Source of the DNA: Chamaesiphon sp041738715
Lineage (GTDB): Bacteria > Cyanobacteriota > Cyanobacteriia > Cyanobacteriales > Chamaesiphonaceae
Direction: 5' to 3'
Assembly: GCA_041738715.1 (NCBI GenBank)
Contig: JBGSPI010000130.1
Location: forward strand, 10,369-74,368
Length of the DNA: 64,000 nt
The translations under genes and the position numbers were made by a program. The notes below the pieces were generated by a model. The model saw only the letters and a program-made list of their open reading frames with translations. It did not search any database and was not told where the DNA came from. Shown here piece by piece: positions 43,531 through 53,262 of this stretch (position 1 is the stretch's first letter; every line of letters starts with the position of its first letter).

Positions 43531-44715
43531 CTATCGATCGACAGAACCCATAATAATATCTACACTGCCCAAAATTGTCACAATATCTGCTACCTTCACC
43601 CCACGTAGTAAGTGCGGTAAAATTTGGAGATTATTAAAATCAGCAGCACGAATTTTCCATCGCCACGGGAAGACACTATCTTCACCAATAATAAAGATGC
43701 CTAATTCTCCTTTACCACTTTCCACTCGCACATAATGTTCGCCTTTGGGGATTTTAAACGTCGGGGCAACTTTCTTGCTGATATATTGATAATCGATCGC
43801 ATCCCACTCTGATTTTGGCCCTGCGGCAATCCGTTTTGCTTCGAGACTTTCATAAGCACCACCAGGTAAACCAGCAATCGCTTGACGCAAAATCTTCACT
43901 GACTCGCGCATCTCCCGAATCCGCACGAAATACCGCGCCAGACAGTCACCAGCAGTTTCATACTGAATGTCCCAATCAAAATCGTCATAGCATTCGTAGC
44001 TATCAACCTTACGCAGATCCCACTTGACCCCCGAACCACGCAACATCGGGCCAGATAAACCCCAATTAATCGCTTCCTCGCGGCTAATCGTGCCTACCCC
44101 TTCTACCCGGCGGCGGAAGATCGGATTATTGGTAATGAGTTTCTCGTACTCATCCACTTTCGGCTCGAAGTAGTCGCAGAAATCCGCGCATTTATCCAGC
44201 CAACCGTAGGGTAAATCTACCGCTACTCCACCGATGCGAAAATAGTTATTATTCACCATCCGATAGCCAGTTGCTGCTTCCCACAGATCGTAAATCATCT
44301 CGCGTTCGCGGAAGATGTAGAAAAACGGAGTCTGTGCGCCAACATCCGCCATAAATGGGCCAAGCCAGAGCAGATGATTAGCAATCCGATTCAGTTCCAA
44401 CATCAGGACGCGAATATAACTAGCGCGTTTCGGCACGGGAATATTCGCCAACTTTTCGACGGCATTCACCGTCACCGCCTCATTAAACATCCCCGCAGCA
44501 TAGTCCCAACGGCTGACGTAGGGGACAAACATAATATTTGTCCGGTTTTCGGCAATTTTTTCCATGCCGCGATGGAGGTAGCCGATGACGGGTTCGCAAT
44601 CTACGACATCTTCCCCGTCGAGGGTGACAATTAGCCGCAATACTCCGTGCATTGATGGGTGGTGCGGCCCCATATTTAGCACCATCGGTTCGGTTCTGGT
44701 TTCGAGTTGTGCCAT
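43531..44715 (-). CDS. ndhH: NAD(P)H-quinone oxidoreductase (NDH-1) subunit H
   Basis: The 394-residue protein is the cyanobacterial 49-kDa-type subunit of NDH-1, which moves electrons from ferredoxin to plastoquinone in respiration and cyclic flow. Diagnostic segments are MVLNMGPHHPSMHGVLRL near the start, GYLHRGMEKIAE, LGPFMADVGAQTPFFY and the C-terminal DIVTILGSVDIIMGSVDR. Length matches the family. The gene is monocistronic. Confidence 0.97.
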   Translation of the reverse strand: MAQLETRTEPMVLNMGPHHPSMHGVLRLIVTLDGEDVVDCEPVIGYLHRGMEKIAENRTNIMFVPYVSRWDYAAGMFNEAVTVNAVEKLANIPVPKRASYIRVLMLELNRIANHLLWLGPFMADVGAQTPFFYIFREREMIYDLWEAATGYRMVNNNYFRIGGVAVDLPYGWLDKCADFCDYFEPKVDEYEKLITNNPIFRRRVEGVGTISREEAINWGLSGPMLRGSGVKWDLRKVDSYECYDDFDWDIQYETAGDCLARYFVRIREMRESVKILRQAIAGLPGGAYESLEAKRIAAGPKSEWDAIDYQYISKKVAPTFKIPKGEHYVRVESGKGELGIFIIGEDSVFPWRWKIRAADFNNLQILPHLLRGVKVADIVTILGSVDIIMGSVDR

Positions 44716-45300
44716 ATTCTCTACGTTATTGCGATAGCTCTGTTGAGTTGCTACACCGAGTTGGGTGGGTGGTTTAACCCTTGCTTATTATATATTGGCT
44801 GGACAGTTGTTTGTACACCGTTAATTGAGTGGCGATCTCACGGTAGCCGCTCCGAGAGGAGAAGTGGGGGACGGTGAGAAAGAAATAGTAGGCTTATTGC
44901 CGCCACTTAGTACTAGTTAATAAGATTTTGGCGGATATGATTTTTTTCTGCAAATGTGAAGTAGGAAGGGATAGATGAGCTTTATTTTGGTTGGTGCCTA
45001 TTAATTGTCGATTGCATTGCCTTTTTAATATCGATATTCTGATATACTTCACACGGGCATAATTTGAGGTTAAGTTTTAGGCTTTAGGTTTTAGGGATTA
45101 ATATTACGCTTGGCAAAAGAGCAGGTTTTGCCCATGCAAAGTATACATCCAGTAGGCTATCACAATGAAGGTAAGCCATGCAATTACCTGATCTGTCATA
45201 AATTCGATTAGAATTAGATCGAGTCTTTCCAAACTAGGATTGCTCAATCGAATTGGATTGTCAGCCGATAAATAACCGTCAAAAAATTATCCCCAATCTG
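44716..45300. other. 585-bp gap upstream of ndhH and surE
   Basis: This divergent promoter region has no gene I can support. It holds a GGCAAAA-7-TTTTGCC hairpin (45112-45132) and TTTAGGCTTTAGG-type words near 45070. No tRNA or ncRNA is recognisable. Confidence 0.5.
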
Positions 45301-46101
45301 ATGAGATTATTAATTAGCAATGATGATGGGATTTCCGCGCTGGGAATCAAGACATTAGCGGATACACTCGCGCTAGCTGGACATGAAGTAATTGTAGTCT
45401 GTCCCGATCGAGAGCGATCTGCAACTGGGCACGGTTTAACGCTCCACGATCCAATTCGGGCCGAAATTGTGAGAGATATTTTTCATCCGAGCATCAAAGC
45501 CTGGGCTTGTTCTGGACTCCCAGCAGATTGTGTCAAATTAGCCCTCGGCGCATTATTAGATAAATTTCCCGATTTTGTCCTCTCCGGCATCAATCAAGGT
45601 GCGAATCTCGGTACAGACGTTTTTTACTCTGGAACTGTCTCAGCGGCGATGGAGGGCACAATTGAAGGGATTCCCAGTATTGCCTTTAGCCTGACAAGCT
45701 TTTCCCATCGAGACTTCACCCCAGCAGCCGAATTTGCCAAGCGATTAATGAGTCACTTGGAGCAGGAACCACTACCCGAAGCGATGTTATTAAACATCAA
45801 TATTCCTCCAGTTCCTGCTGCTGAAATTGCTGGGGTTAAAATCACTCGTCAGGGAATTAGACGTTATTTTGACACCTTTCAAAAGCGGGTAGATCCGCGT
45901 GGCAAAACTTATTACTGGCTATCAGGAGAAGTAGTGCAGGATTTAGAGCAACCACAACACTTACATCTTCCTCCAGAAATCGAAACCGACGTACAAGCGA
46001 TCAAACAGAATTATATTACGATCGTCCCACTTCAGTTTAATCTAACTTGCCCCGTGGGGGTCTATAGCCTCGGAGATCGTGTACTTAAGGGTTTGATCTA
46101 A
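45301..46101 (+). CDS. surE: 5'/3'-nucleotidase SurE
   Basis: From ATG 45301 the protein is 266 residues; the TTG at 45253 would add 16 unconserved residues. It starts MRLLISNDDGISALGI with the metal-binding DD pair. The next conserved blocks are VVCPDRERSATGHGLTLHDPIR and LSGINQGANLGTDVFYSGTVSAAMEG. SurE dephosphorylates nucleoside monophosphates and is linked to stress survival. The next gene starts two bases after its stop. Confidence 0.95.
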   Translation: MRLLISNDDGISALGIKTLADTLALAGHEVIVVCPDRERSATGHGLTLHDPIRAEIVRDIFHPSIKAWACSGLPADCVKLALGALLDKFPDFVLSGINQGANLGTDVFYSGTVSAAMEGTIEGIPSIAFSLTSFSHRDFTPAAEFAKRLMSHLEQEPLPEAMLLNINIPPVPAAEIAGVKITRQGIRRYFDTFQKRVDPRGKTYYWLSGEVVQDLEQPQHLHLPPEIETDVQAIKQNYITIVPLQFNLTCPVGVYSLGDRVLKGLI

Positions 46102-46103
46102 AT

Positions 46104-47120
46104 ATGAAAAATTGGTTAGCGAGCATGGATAATTCTCGCTTATTTCGCTACCTATTACTATTTGCCTTGGGGTGGGCAATCGCCCAAGTATTTGCCTACC
46201 TAGCTTCCGTCTGGATTGTGTTTATCTCTGCGGCAATTTTGGCATTTCTGCTCAACTATCCCGTCACTTGGTTAAAGCGGTTCATTTCCCACGGTGCCGC
46301 AGTTAGCATTGTCTTTTTCCTGAGTTTATTAATTTTAGGCGGACTTGCATTTACCTTGGGACTAGCAATGATATCTCAAGCGCAACAATTAATCAGTGAT
46401 GCACCGCAGCAAATTCCGGTATTTATTGCTTGGTTAGGGCAACTAGAATCACTCCTGCGCCGCTGGAATCTTCAATTAAATCTGAGTGCCATTGAAGAGC
46501 AGTTTCGCAACCAAGTCGTTGCGGGGCTGGAGTTTGGGCTAGTGACAATCCAACTACTATTTACCAGTTTGCTAGACATTGTTTTGATCGCAGTGGTGAC
46601 ATTTTTTATGCTCTTAGATGGCAAACGTCCCTGGCAGTTTTGTCTAAAGCTGTTCCCCGAATCAATTCAACATCGCTTACCTCTGGCAATTCGGCAAAAT
46701 TTTCTGGGCTTTTTTTGGGGACGTTTTTTACTGTCAGTTTTCTTTGGTGTCTCGGTATTTATTGTACTGGTAATTTTACAAGTTCCCTATGCTTTGGTGC
46801 TAGCAGCGATCGCTGGAGTATTCGATTTGATACCGGGCATTGGTGCAACTTTAGGAATTAGCTTAGTTTCACTGATTATTTTGCCTCAAGGATGGTGGTT
46901 TAGTCTGAAAGTGCTGGTTAGCTGTATTTTACTGCAACAAGTGGAGGAAAATATTCTCATGCCACGAGTGATGCGCGGTTCTGTCAATCTCAATCCAGTA
47001 GTTCTTTTTCTATCATTACTGGTAGGGTTAAAAGTTGCCGGAATGTTCGGTGTTTTTCTAGCAATTCCCGTGACAGGAACTATCATTAGTATTCTGAATA
47101 TTAAAGAACTTCAGGGTTAA
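46104..47120 (+). CDS. AI-2E family (PerM/TqsA-like) transporter
   Basis: The 338-residue membrane protein has seven to eight helices. Family hallmarks are the early WIVFISAAILAFLLNYPV, the helix IAGVFDLIPGIGATLGISLVSL near residue 237, and the end AIPVTGTIISI. AI-2E proteins export small solutes or signals; the name does not prove AI-2 transport. It is operonic with surE, separated by two bases. Confidence 0.88.
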   Translation: MKNWLASMDNSRLFRYLLLFALGWAIAQVFAYLASVWIVFISAAILAFLLNYPVTWLKRFISHGAAVSIVFFLSLLILGGLAFTLGLAMISQAQQLISDAPQQIPVFIAWLGQLESLLRRWNLQLNLSAIEEQFRNQVVAGLEFGLVTIQLLFTSLLDIVLIAVVTFFMLLDGKRPWQFCLKLFPESIQHRLPLAIRQNFLGFFWGRFLLSVFFGVSVFIVLVILQVPYALVLAAIAGVFDLIPGIGATLGISLVSLIILPQGWWFSLKVLVSCILLQQVEENILMPRVMRGSVNLNPVVLFLSLLVGLKVAGMFGVFLAIPVTGTIISILNIKELQG

Positions 47121-47291
47121 TCGAGGTAGAACTTGGAAGCTGAATTGATAATATTACAGACCGATCGAAACTAGTTCGAATTTTCTATCGCCAGATTGCC
47201 TTAAAGATTGACAGTTAGACAATGATTCACTGTACAGATTTGGCTAAAATTAGATAGAAAGGCTGAGAATCTGTAGGCGTGATATTGTTTG

Positions 47292-48542
47292 TTAAACAGA
47301 TTGAGAATTATGCTCTCGATCGTGTCCACATTCGCGACAGTAAGGCAAATTTTTATAGGTAAGACTGTGGCAATTTTCGCATTCTATGTATTGATAATAG
47401 CCACAGTGAGGGCAATGGGCATCATGAGGTCGAATTTTCTTGGCACAATTCATACATCGAGATAATTGAACTCGTTTAGCTGCTTGTACTTTGGTATTGA
47501 ACACAAATTGTTGAAAAAACTTAATCATCCCAAATCCCACTAAGGGAATGAGTAAGATGTAAATAAAATTAATTAGAAATAATAACCGACCAAAGATAGC
47601 AGCAATTAGATCGAATATCCATTGAAAGATGATCCCAATTTGGAGAAATTCAAAGACTTTGATAATTAAGGGAATCGAGAATATTGCAAGTAAATGCCAA
47701 CTAATTAGGGTAACTAATCCATAGCCTTTACGTTGGGCAAAGTTATGTACTAATAGAGCAATAGCTATCAACGGTAACAGAAATAGCGTCTGAAAAACTA
47801 GTTGAATGCTGGGATACCAAAAGCTCGCTTGCTGGTATTGATTTTGAGCTTCTATAAATTTGCTCTCATCTTTGAGGAAAGATAAAAAGTTATTACTTGT
47901 TGACCTTGTGAGGAGTTCATTTGTCAGTCTTGAAATCTCGCGATCGATATCGGCGATCTTATTATTATTTTGTTCTAATTCTTGCCGAGCTTTGTCTGCG
48001 CCAACGGAATTAATCGATCTCGTTTGGTCTTGTCCAGCAATTTTTTCGAGTAAGGTTGAGTCATATTGCGATCGAATTTTCTGATTAGTTTGCTTGAGGG
48101 TCGTAATTTGGACTTGTTTACCGTCAATATTTTTGATAGTTGCTGAGTCGGTTGGATTATTAATTCGATCGCGTTGTTCGGCATATTGTAGGCAGATATT
48201 CGATACTTTACCTAAATGTCCAGTTTCTACTTCTCGATAATTTTGCTGCCAACTAGATCGCTGAGGAAATTCAATCGATCGGATTGAATCACTGACGATC
48301 TGATAATCTTTATTTTTAACGGTTGATGCTCGATAATTTTTCCAGTCTGAATAGCAGGGATAAGTCTGGCTGGGGCTGAGATACCATTGACTGATATCAT
48401 TGAGTCCACTAAAAACATTAATTAAGATAAAAATATCGACTAAAATAATGACAATTAAACTTACCTTATTCAGTGGTTCATTATTAATTGTCCGAGTTTT
48501 ATTGAAGAATTGACTGAACAGCCGACGGATATTACTTAACAT
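47292..48542 (-). CDS. zinc-ribbon membrane protein of unknown function
   Basis: The 416-residue protein has one membrane helix near residues 29-48, a soluble, partly coiled-coil region (about 60-235) and two or three more helices (about 240-350). The C-terminus carries two zinc ribbons, CMNCAKKIRPHDAHCPHCG and CENCHSLTYKNLPYCREC. The gene has fewer GC bases than its neighbours. No family recognised. Confidence 0.68.
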   Translation of the reverse strand: MLSNIRRLFSQFFNKTRTINNEPLNKVSLIVIILVDIFILINVFSGLNDISQWYLSPSQTYPCYSDWKNYRASTVKNKDYQIVSDSIRSIEFPQRSSWQQNYREVETGHLGKVSNICLQYAEQRDRINNPTDSATIKNIDGKQVQITTLKQTNQKIRSQYDSTLLEKIAGQDQTRSINSVGADKARQELEQNNNKIADIDREISRLTNELLTRSTSNNFLSFLKDESKFIEAQNQYQQASFWYPSIQLVFQTLFLLPLIAIALLVHNFAQRKGYGLVTLISWHLLAIFSIPLIIKVFEFLQIGIIFQWIFDLIAAIFGRLLFLINFIYILLIPLVGFGMIKFFQQFVFNTKVQAAKRVQLSRCMNCAKKIRPHDAHCPHCGYYQYIECENCHSLTYKNLPYCRECGHDREHNSQSV

Positions 48543-48581
48543 AAAACCTCGATCGATATTTCCGAGACAAAATCAGCTATT

Positions 48582-49844
48582 TTAACTATCACTCAAATCT
48601 GCCAAAACATGACGAGTTGCGCGCCAAGCCCAAACCCCAGCAACAGCGACGAGAATGCTCATGCCCCAGAGAATTGGCGGTAAACCAAATTCATCAGTTA
48701 GAGGACCAGCAATAACTAGTGGCACACTGACAGCGATATTCACAGCATTATTTTGAAAGCCAAATACTTTGCCCCGCATCGATTCTGGTGTTTTTTCCTG
48801 CATCAGAGTTTGGATCGGTACTGCAATTAGAGAAGCCCCAAGTCCCAATACGCCACCACACAATAAACCCATCCACAGATTACTGACAAGTGTAAATATT
48901 GCTAGTACGGAACTCATGCCCAAGAAGCCAATCAATGGGAGTGATTGTTGTTGAAGACGACTACCAAAATGTCCCAGTATTCCCGCCCCCAATACTAATC
49001 CAATTCCGGCTGCGGCGACCAGAAAGCCAAACTGTTTGGGTTGTAAACCGACTTCAGCGGTAAGCTTAATTGCCAGAACAGGTAAGGCGGCGATTGTGGC
49101 GTATAGTACAGCCTGTTGCAACATTGCGTTTAACAATAACTTATTGCTACGCAGATACTCAAATCCAACTTTTAATTCATTTAATGGATTGATTTTTCGA
49201 CCTTGCTTACTACTGTCAATATTTTCTTTGACCTTGACTAATTGACCCAATCCGGCTGCGATAAAGTACAAAAGTGCCACTAAAATTTCTTGAGAACCAT
49301 TTTTACTGATATTACTCACGGCTGTCAAAATTGGTTCGCCAATAGCAAAGCCCACGATTAGTGAAGCCATTTGGCTAGTGGTAAATAGCGCGTTTGCTGT
49401 CAATAAATTTTCTGGCTTGACGACCAAAGGAATCGCCGACTGTTCGGCTGGTGCAAATGCCTGAGTCACGACAGAGACAGCAAAATTAATAATTAATAAG
49501 ACAATAAATTCTTTCGGTAAAATGGGGATTAACAAAATCAGCGATCCGCGCAAGAGATCTGCCCCCACCATAATCTTTTTTTTGGGATATCGATCGACAA
49601 ACATTCCACCTGCCGCCCCAAATAGAATTGCGGGAATTGTGGCCGCTAACATCAAATATGAGCTAGAAGATGCGGCAAATCGATCGGGTATATGATAACT
49701 CGTCAGCAAAGCAATCAACATCACCAGTAGTACTTTATCGGCAATCTGCGATAAGACTTGTCCCGACCACAAGAATAAAAACGGTCGGTTTCGGAGTAGA
49801 GCCTGAAATCCGCTCGCCTCTGTAGGTGTTTTTCCAGGCAACAT
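48582..49844 (-). CDS. MFS transporter
   Basis: The 420-residue protein has about 12 membrane helices. The loop 2-3 motif GAAGGMFVDRYPKKKIMVGADLLRG near residue 75 and NxLNELKVGFEYLRSNKLLL near the central loop resemble the MFS subgroup of macrolide-efflux or related exporters. Substrate unknown. It lies 39 bases from the zinc-ribbon gene on the same strand. Confidence 0.85.
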   Translation of the reverse strand: MLPGKTPTEASGFQALLRNRPFLFLWSGQVLSQIADKVLLVMLIALLTSYHIPDRFAASSSSYLMLAATIPAILFGAAGGMFVDRYPKKKIMVGADLLRGSLILLIPILPKEFIVLLIINFAVSVVTQAFAPAEQSAIPLVVKPENLLTANALFTTSQMASLIVGFAIGEPILTAVSNISKNGSQEILVALLYFIAAGLGQLVKVKENIDSSKQGRKINPLNELKVGFEYLRSNKLLLNAMLQQAVLYATIAALPVLAIKLTAEVGLQPKQFGFLVAAAGIGLVLGAGILGHFGSRLQQQSLPLIGFLGMSSVLAIFTLVSNLWMGLLCGGVLGLGASLIAVPIQTLMQEKTPESMRGKVFGFQNNAVNIAVSVPLVIAGPLTDEFGLPPILWGMSILVAVAGVWAWRATRHVLADLSDS

Positions 49845-49960
49845 AGGCTAGGTGGGGTGAAGGGGACGGGGTAAAATGAGTATGCAAGACTGCTCTAAGG
49901 TCTGTAGCGATTGTACCTATTTATGGGTCAGAAATTTTGACCAGATGTGACGGTTAGTTT

Positions 49961-50002
49961 AGTGGACAGTGGATCGTGAATAGTGGATAGTGAATAGTGG
50001 CT
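49961..50002. repeat. AGTGGATAGTGAATAGTGG simple repeat
   Basis: Imperfect 10-11-base words GTGGATAGTGAATA are repeated upstream of argS. Similar words occur at 19385-19420. They look like dispersed simple-sequence debris, with no coding frame. Confidence 0.6.
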
Positions 50003-50047
50003 AGCTAAGTGAAGACAGCGCGGCAGTCTAAATCGCCTGATTAACCC

Positions 50048-51817
50048 ATGACATCTGATATGAACTCTACCATTACCTATTTAACTACTCAACTCGATCG
50101 AGCAATTATTGCCGCATTGGGGACCGATTTTGCGGGGACAGATCCGTTATTAGTACTGTCGAGTAATCCTAAATTTGGGGACTATCAGGCGAATATGGCG
50201 ATGGGATTAGCCAAGAAGTTGGGGCAACAGCCACGGGTAATTGCGCAGTCAATCGTGGATCATCTTGATGTCGCAGCAGTGTGCGAAGTTCCGCAAATTG
50301 CTGGGCCTGGATTCATCAATTTTAGCGTCAAGCCTAGTTATTTAGCAGCTCAACTGCAATCAATGCAAGCCGATGAACGCTTGGGTGTTGCTGTTGCTAG
50401 TCAACCACAACGGGTGGTTGTTGACTTTTCGAGTCCGAATATTGCCAAGGAAATGCACGTCGGACACTTGCGATCGACTATCCTTGGTGATTGTATCGCA
50501 CGGGTGCTAGAATTTCGCGGTCATGATGTCCTCAGACTCAATCATGTTGGCGATTGGGGGACACAATTTGGGATGTTGATTCTCTATCTCCGGGAAGCTT
50601 ATCCTGAAGCTTTGACGACTGCGGATGCGCTGGATTTAGGCGACTTAGTGGTTTTATACAAAAAAGCAAAACAACGGTTTGATGAGGATCCAGTATTTCA
50701 GGAATCAGCTAGACAGGAGGTAGTTAAATTACAAGCTCAAGATCCGGAAAGTATCAAAGCTTGGCAACTACTTTGCAATCAATCACGGCGAGAATTTCAG
50801 GTGATTTATGACAGATTAAATATTCAGATTACTGAACGGGGTGAATCTTTCTACAATCCCTATTTGGCGGCAGTAGTTGAGGATTTGCGAGCAACTAGAT
50901 TATTAGTTGAAAGTGATGGCGCACAGTGTGTTTTTCTTGATGGATTTACAAATCGAAATGGCGATCCTTTGCCCTTGATTATTCAGAAGACTGACGGGGG
51001 ATATAATTATGCAACTACCGATCTAGCGGCGATCCGCTATCGAATTCAGACCGATCGAGCCGATCGAATTATTTATATCACGGATGCTGGACAATCAGAT
51101 CATTTTGCTCAATTTTTCCAGGTAGCTAGACTAGCTGGGTGGATTCCTGAAGGTGTGGAAATTACTCACATTCCCTTTGGACTAGTACTAGGTGAAGATG
51201 GCAAAAAAATCAAGACTCGATCGGGTGAAACCATTAAACTTAAAGAATTACTCGATGAGGCGATCGATAGATTTCGTCACGATCTAGAATCACGTTTAGC
51301 CGCAGAAGATCGTCAAGAAACCGTCGAATTTATCGCCAATAGTGCCGAAGTTGTCGGTTTAAGTGCGGTTAAATATGCCGATTTGAGCCAAAATAGATTG
51401 AGTAATTATGTCTTTAGTTATGACAAAATGCTCGCACTTCAAGGAAATACTGCCCCCTATATGATGTATGCCTATGTCAGAGTACAGGGAATTAGTCGCA
51501 AAGGTGGTATTGACTTCGATCAAATTGGTGATAATGCACAGATGATCTTGAATGAAGAATTAGAGCTTACTCTCGCCAAACATCTGTTGCAATTAGAGAC
51601 GATCATCACAGATCTGGAACAAGATTTATTGCCAAATCGCTTGTGTCAATATCTATTTGAACTCAGCCAAAAGTATAATCAGTTTTATGACAAGCATTCA
51701 GTTCTCACTGCTGAAGAACCGATCCGTACATCGCGACTGATTTTATGTGATTTGACGGCGAAAACCTTGAAGCTAGGTTTGAATTTACTGGGGATTTCTG
51801 TCTTGGAACGGATGTGA
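50048..51817 (+). CDS. argS: arginyl-tRNA synthetase
   Basis: The 589-residue class I synthetase charges tRNA(Arg). The HIGH-type motif is AKEMHVGHLRSTILGD near residue 132. The KMSKS position reads EDGKKIKTRSGETIKL, as is usual in ArgRS. An N-terminal Add-1 domain, and the C-terminal helical anticodon-binding region ending LGLNLLGISVLERM, are present. Length is typical. Confidence 0.97.
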   Translation: MTSDMNSTITYLTTQLDRAIIAALGTDFAGTDPLLVLSSNPKFGDYQANMAMGLAKKLGQQPRVIAQSIVDHLDVAAVCEVPQIAGPGFINFSVKPSYLAAQLQSMQADERLGVAVASQPQRVVVDFSSPNIAKEMHVGHLRSTILGDCIARVLEFRGHDVLRLNHVGDWGTQFGMLILYLREAYPEALTTADALDLGDLVVLYKKAKQRFDEDPVFQESARQEVVKLQAQDPESIKAWQLLCNQSRREFQVIYDRLNIQITERGESFYNPYLAAVVEDLRATRLLVESDGAQCVFLDGFTNRNGDPLPLIIQKTDGGYNYATTDLAAIRYRIQTDRADRIIYITDAGQSDHFAQFFQVARLAGWIPEGVEITHIPFGLVLGEDGKKIKTRSGETIKLKELLDEAIDRFRHDLESRLAAEDRQETVEFIANSAEVVGLSAVKYADLSQNRLSNYVFSYDKMLALQGNTAPYMMYAYVRVQGISRKGGIDFDQIGDNAQMILNEELELTLAKHLLQLETIITDLEQDLLPNRLCQYLFELSQKYNQFYDKHSVLTAEEPIRTSRLILCDLTAKTLKLGLNLLGISVLERM

Positions 51818-51821
51818 AAAT

Positions 51822-51854
51822 ATGGCACCCTAATCTACTAGATTACGGTGCCAT
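51822..51854. terminator. hairpin between convergent argS and cpc operon
   Basis: ATGGCACC (51822-51829) pairs with GGTGCCAT (51847-51854), with a single C-C mismatch and inner TAATCT/AGATTA pairs around ACT. It is centred between the argS and cpcD stops, and may end transcription from both sides. There is no long T-run, so it may need a factor. Confidence 0.6.
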
Positions 51855-51912
51855 CAATCTATAACTAGCAACTTGAGTTACTAAGTAAACAGAATTCCCT
51901 GAACCAGCATAC

Positions 51913-52203
51913 TTAGTTGTGAGCTTGTTTACCTTTTTTGTGTGCTGGTTCTGCGGCTGGTGCGGCATTTTGTGGTGATAAGGGGCGAATGCCCACAATT
52001 TTTCCACCTAACCGGACAATCCGCTGCATAGTTTCATTCATGCGGTTCAGGGGAACTTGGATAAACGTATTACTACTAGTGCGAATCTGAGCATCAGATC
52101 CGGTTGTCGCATCATTTTGCTGAAAGCCAGTTACTTCATAGACAAAGATCCGATTGTCTGCGGTAACACTAGAACCTCTGGAAATGGATGACTGTCCTAA
52201 CAT
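51913..52203 (-). CDS. cpcD: phycobilisome rod-capping linker CpcD
   Basis: The 96-residue protein is the small rod-terminating linker. It has the CpcD-domain core IFVYEVTGFQQN and FIQVPLNRMNETMQRIVRLGGKIVGIRP. A Lys-rich C-terminal tail with Ala/Pro residues follows. It is the last gene of the cpc operon; the rod linker gene lies 148 bases upstream. Confidence 0.95.
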   Translation of the reverse strand: MLGQSSISRGSSVTADNRIFVYEVTGFQQNDATTGSDAQIRTSSNTFIQVPLNRMNETMQRIVRLGGKIVGIRPLSPQNAAPAAEPAHKKGKQAHN

Positions 52204-52351
52204 GGTTGATAATCTCCGATGATTGAGGGGGAGAGCGGAAAGGCTAGGGCTGAAAGGGGACTGGGGAAGGGAAAAAATATTGATTCAAATATCAACTATC
52301 TACCACCCATTCTGTGATTTCATCCATTTGCCGATCCACCCATCCAGATAT

Positions 52352-53224
52352 TTACTGAGCGATAGTTACACTAGCGATTTTGCCACCGATTTTATTAATC
52401 TGTTGCAGAGTGCTAGATAACTGTTCGTAGGTAACAATGAACTCTTTGTTACTGCGGCGCACGCGAGGATAGCGCGGAAGACTAATACTTGCGACTTCAA
52501 TCCGATAGAGTCGGGCTGTGTCGCCCTGAATCGATCGACCAAAGACTCGATTAGGCGTGGTACCTTGAGCAGCTGGCTGATAACCAAACCCGTCGTTATT
52601 GCCACCAGAAGGTGGAATCACGGCGGAAGTATCATTTCGCCCCAGTTCGCCAGCCAACCGCGATTTAGTGCCAGCTACCTGGGATCGATCGCTAGTTGCA
52701 TAGCCACGATAGAGCCGGAACATCCGAGGAAATCCCGCCATATCTTGTCCGGTTTGGGTCAAAAATCCCCGATAATAAGGGACGATCGAGTCGCCGAAGT
52801 TGGTTTCATATTCAGCAGAATCGATGTAAGAATCTATATCCGCTTCAAAACCTTCATTCTGATAGCGATCAAGATGCTCGATAATTTCTGCTTCATTATA
52901 GGGAGCGCGTCCGAGTAAATGTTTAAAATTTAATTCGATCGCCCGCGTTTGGAAATTGGAGTAAAAGAATTTATTTTTATATAATTCAGACTTCGCCAAG
53001 GCACGCACAAACTCGCGGACGGTAACTTTACCGTTAGCGAGCAGGGATTCGAGTGCTGTTAGCCGCTCGGATGCCATCAGATAGTCGTTGCCCAAAATAT
53101 GACGGTAAGCGGCACTAATGACTGCTTGCGCGTCAGCCGACGACCAGTTAGGTCGTAATTCGATCGGGCTACTATCGCTAAAGGGGCTAGTGCCCAATCG
53201 CGAAGCTGCTGTTGTAATTGCCAC
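52352..53224 (-). CDS. cpcC: phycocyanin rod linker (first copy)
   Basis: The 290-residue linker holds the phycocyanin-binding PBS-linker domain (about residues 20-150, with AAYRHILGNDYLMASERLTALESLLANG and HLLGRAPYNEAEI) and a C-terminal CpcD-like domain (about 232-285, RLYRIEVASISLPRYPRVRR and FIVTYEQLSSTLQQINKIGGKI). It sets rod length and energy direction. A paralogue lies directly upstream in the operon. Confidence 0.95.
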   Translation of the reverse strand: MAITTAASRLGTSPFSDSSPIELRPNWSSADAQAVISAAYRHILGNDYLMASERLTALESLLANGKVTVREFVRALAKSELYKNKFFYSNFQTRAIELNFKHLLGRAPYNEAEIIEHLDRYQNEGFEADIDSYIDSAEYETNFGDSIVPYYRGFLTQTGQDMAGFPRMFRLYRGYATSDRSQVAGTKSRLAGELGRNDTSAVIPPSGGNNDGFGYQPAAQGTTPNRVFGRSIQGDTARLYRIEVASISLPRYPRVRRSNKEFIVTYEQLSSTLQQINKIGGKIASVTIAQ

Positions 53225-53262
53225 AGGGGATTCTCCTTATCGATTTGCCAACATTAATCGAC

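Noticed and set aside
44716..45300. tRNA or small RNA gene
   Set aside because: No cloverleaf arms or T-loop sequence could be found on either strand.
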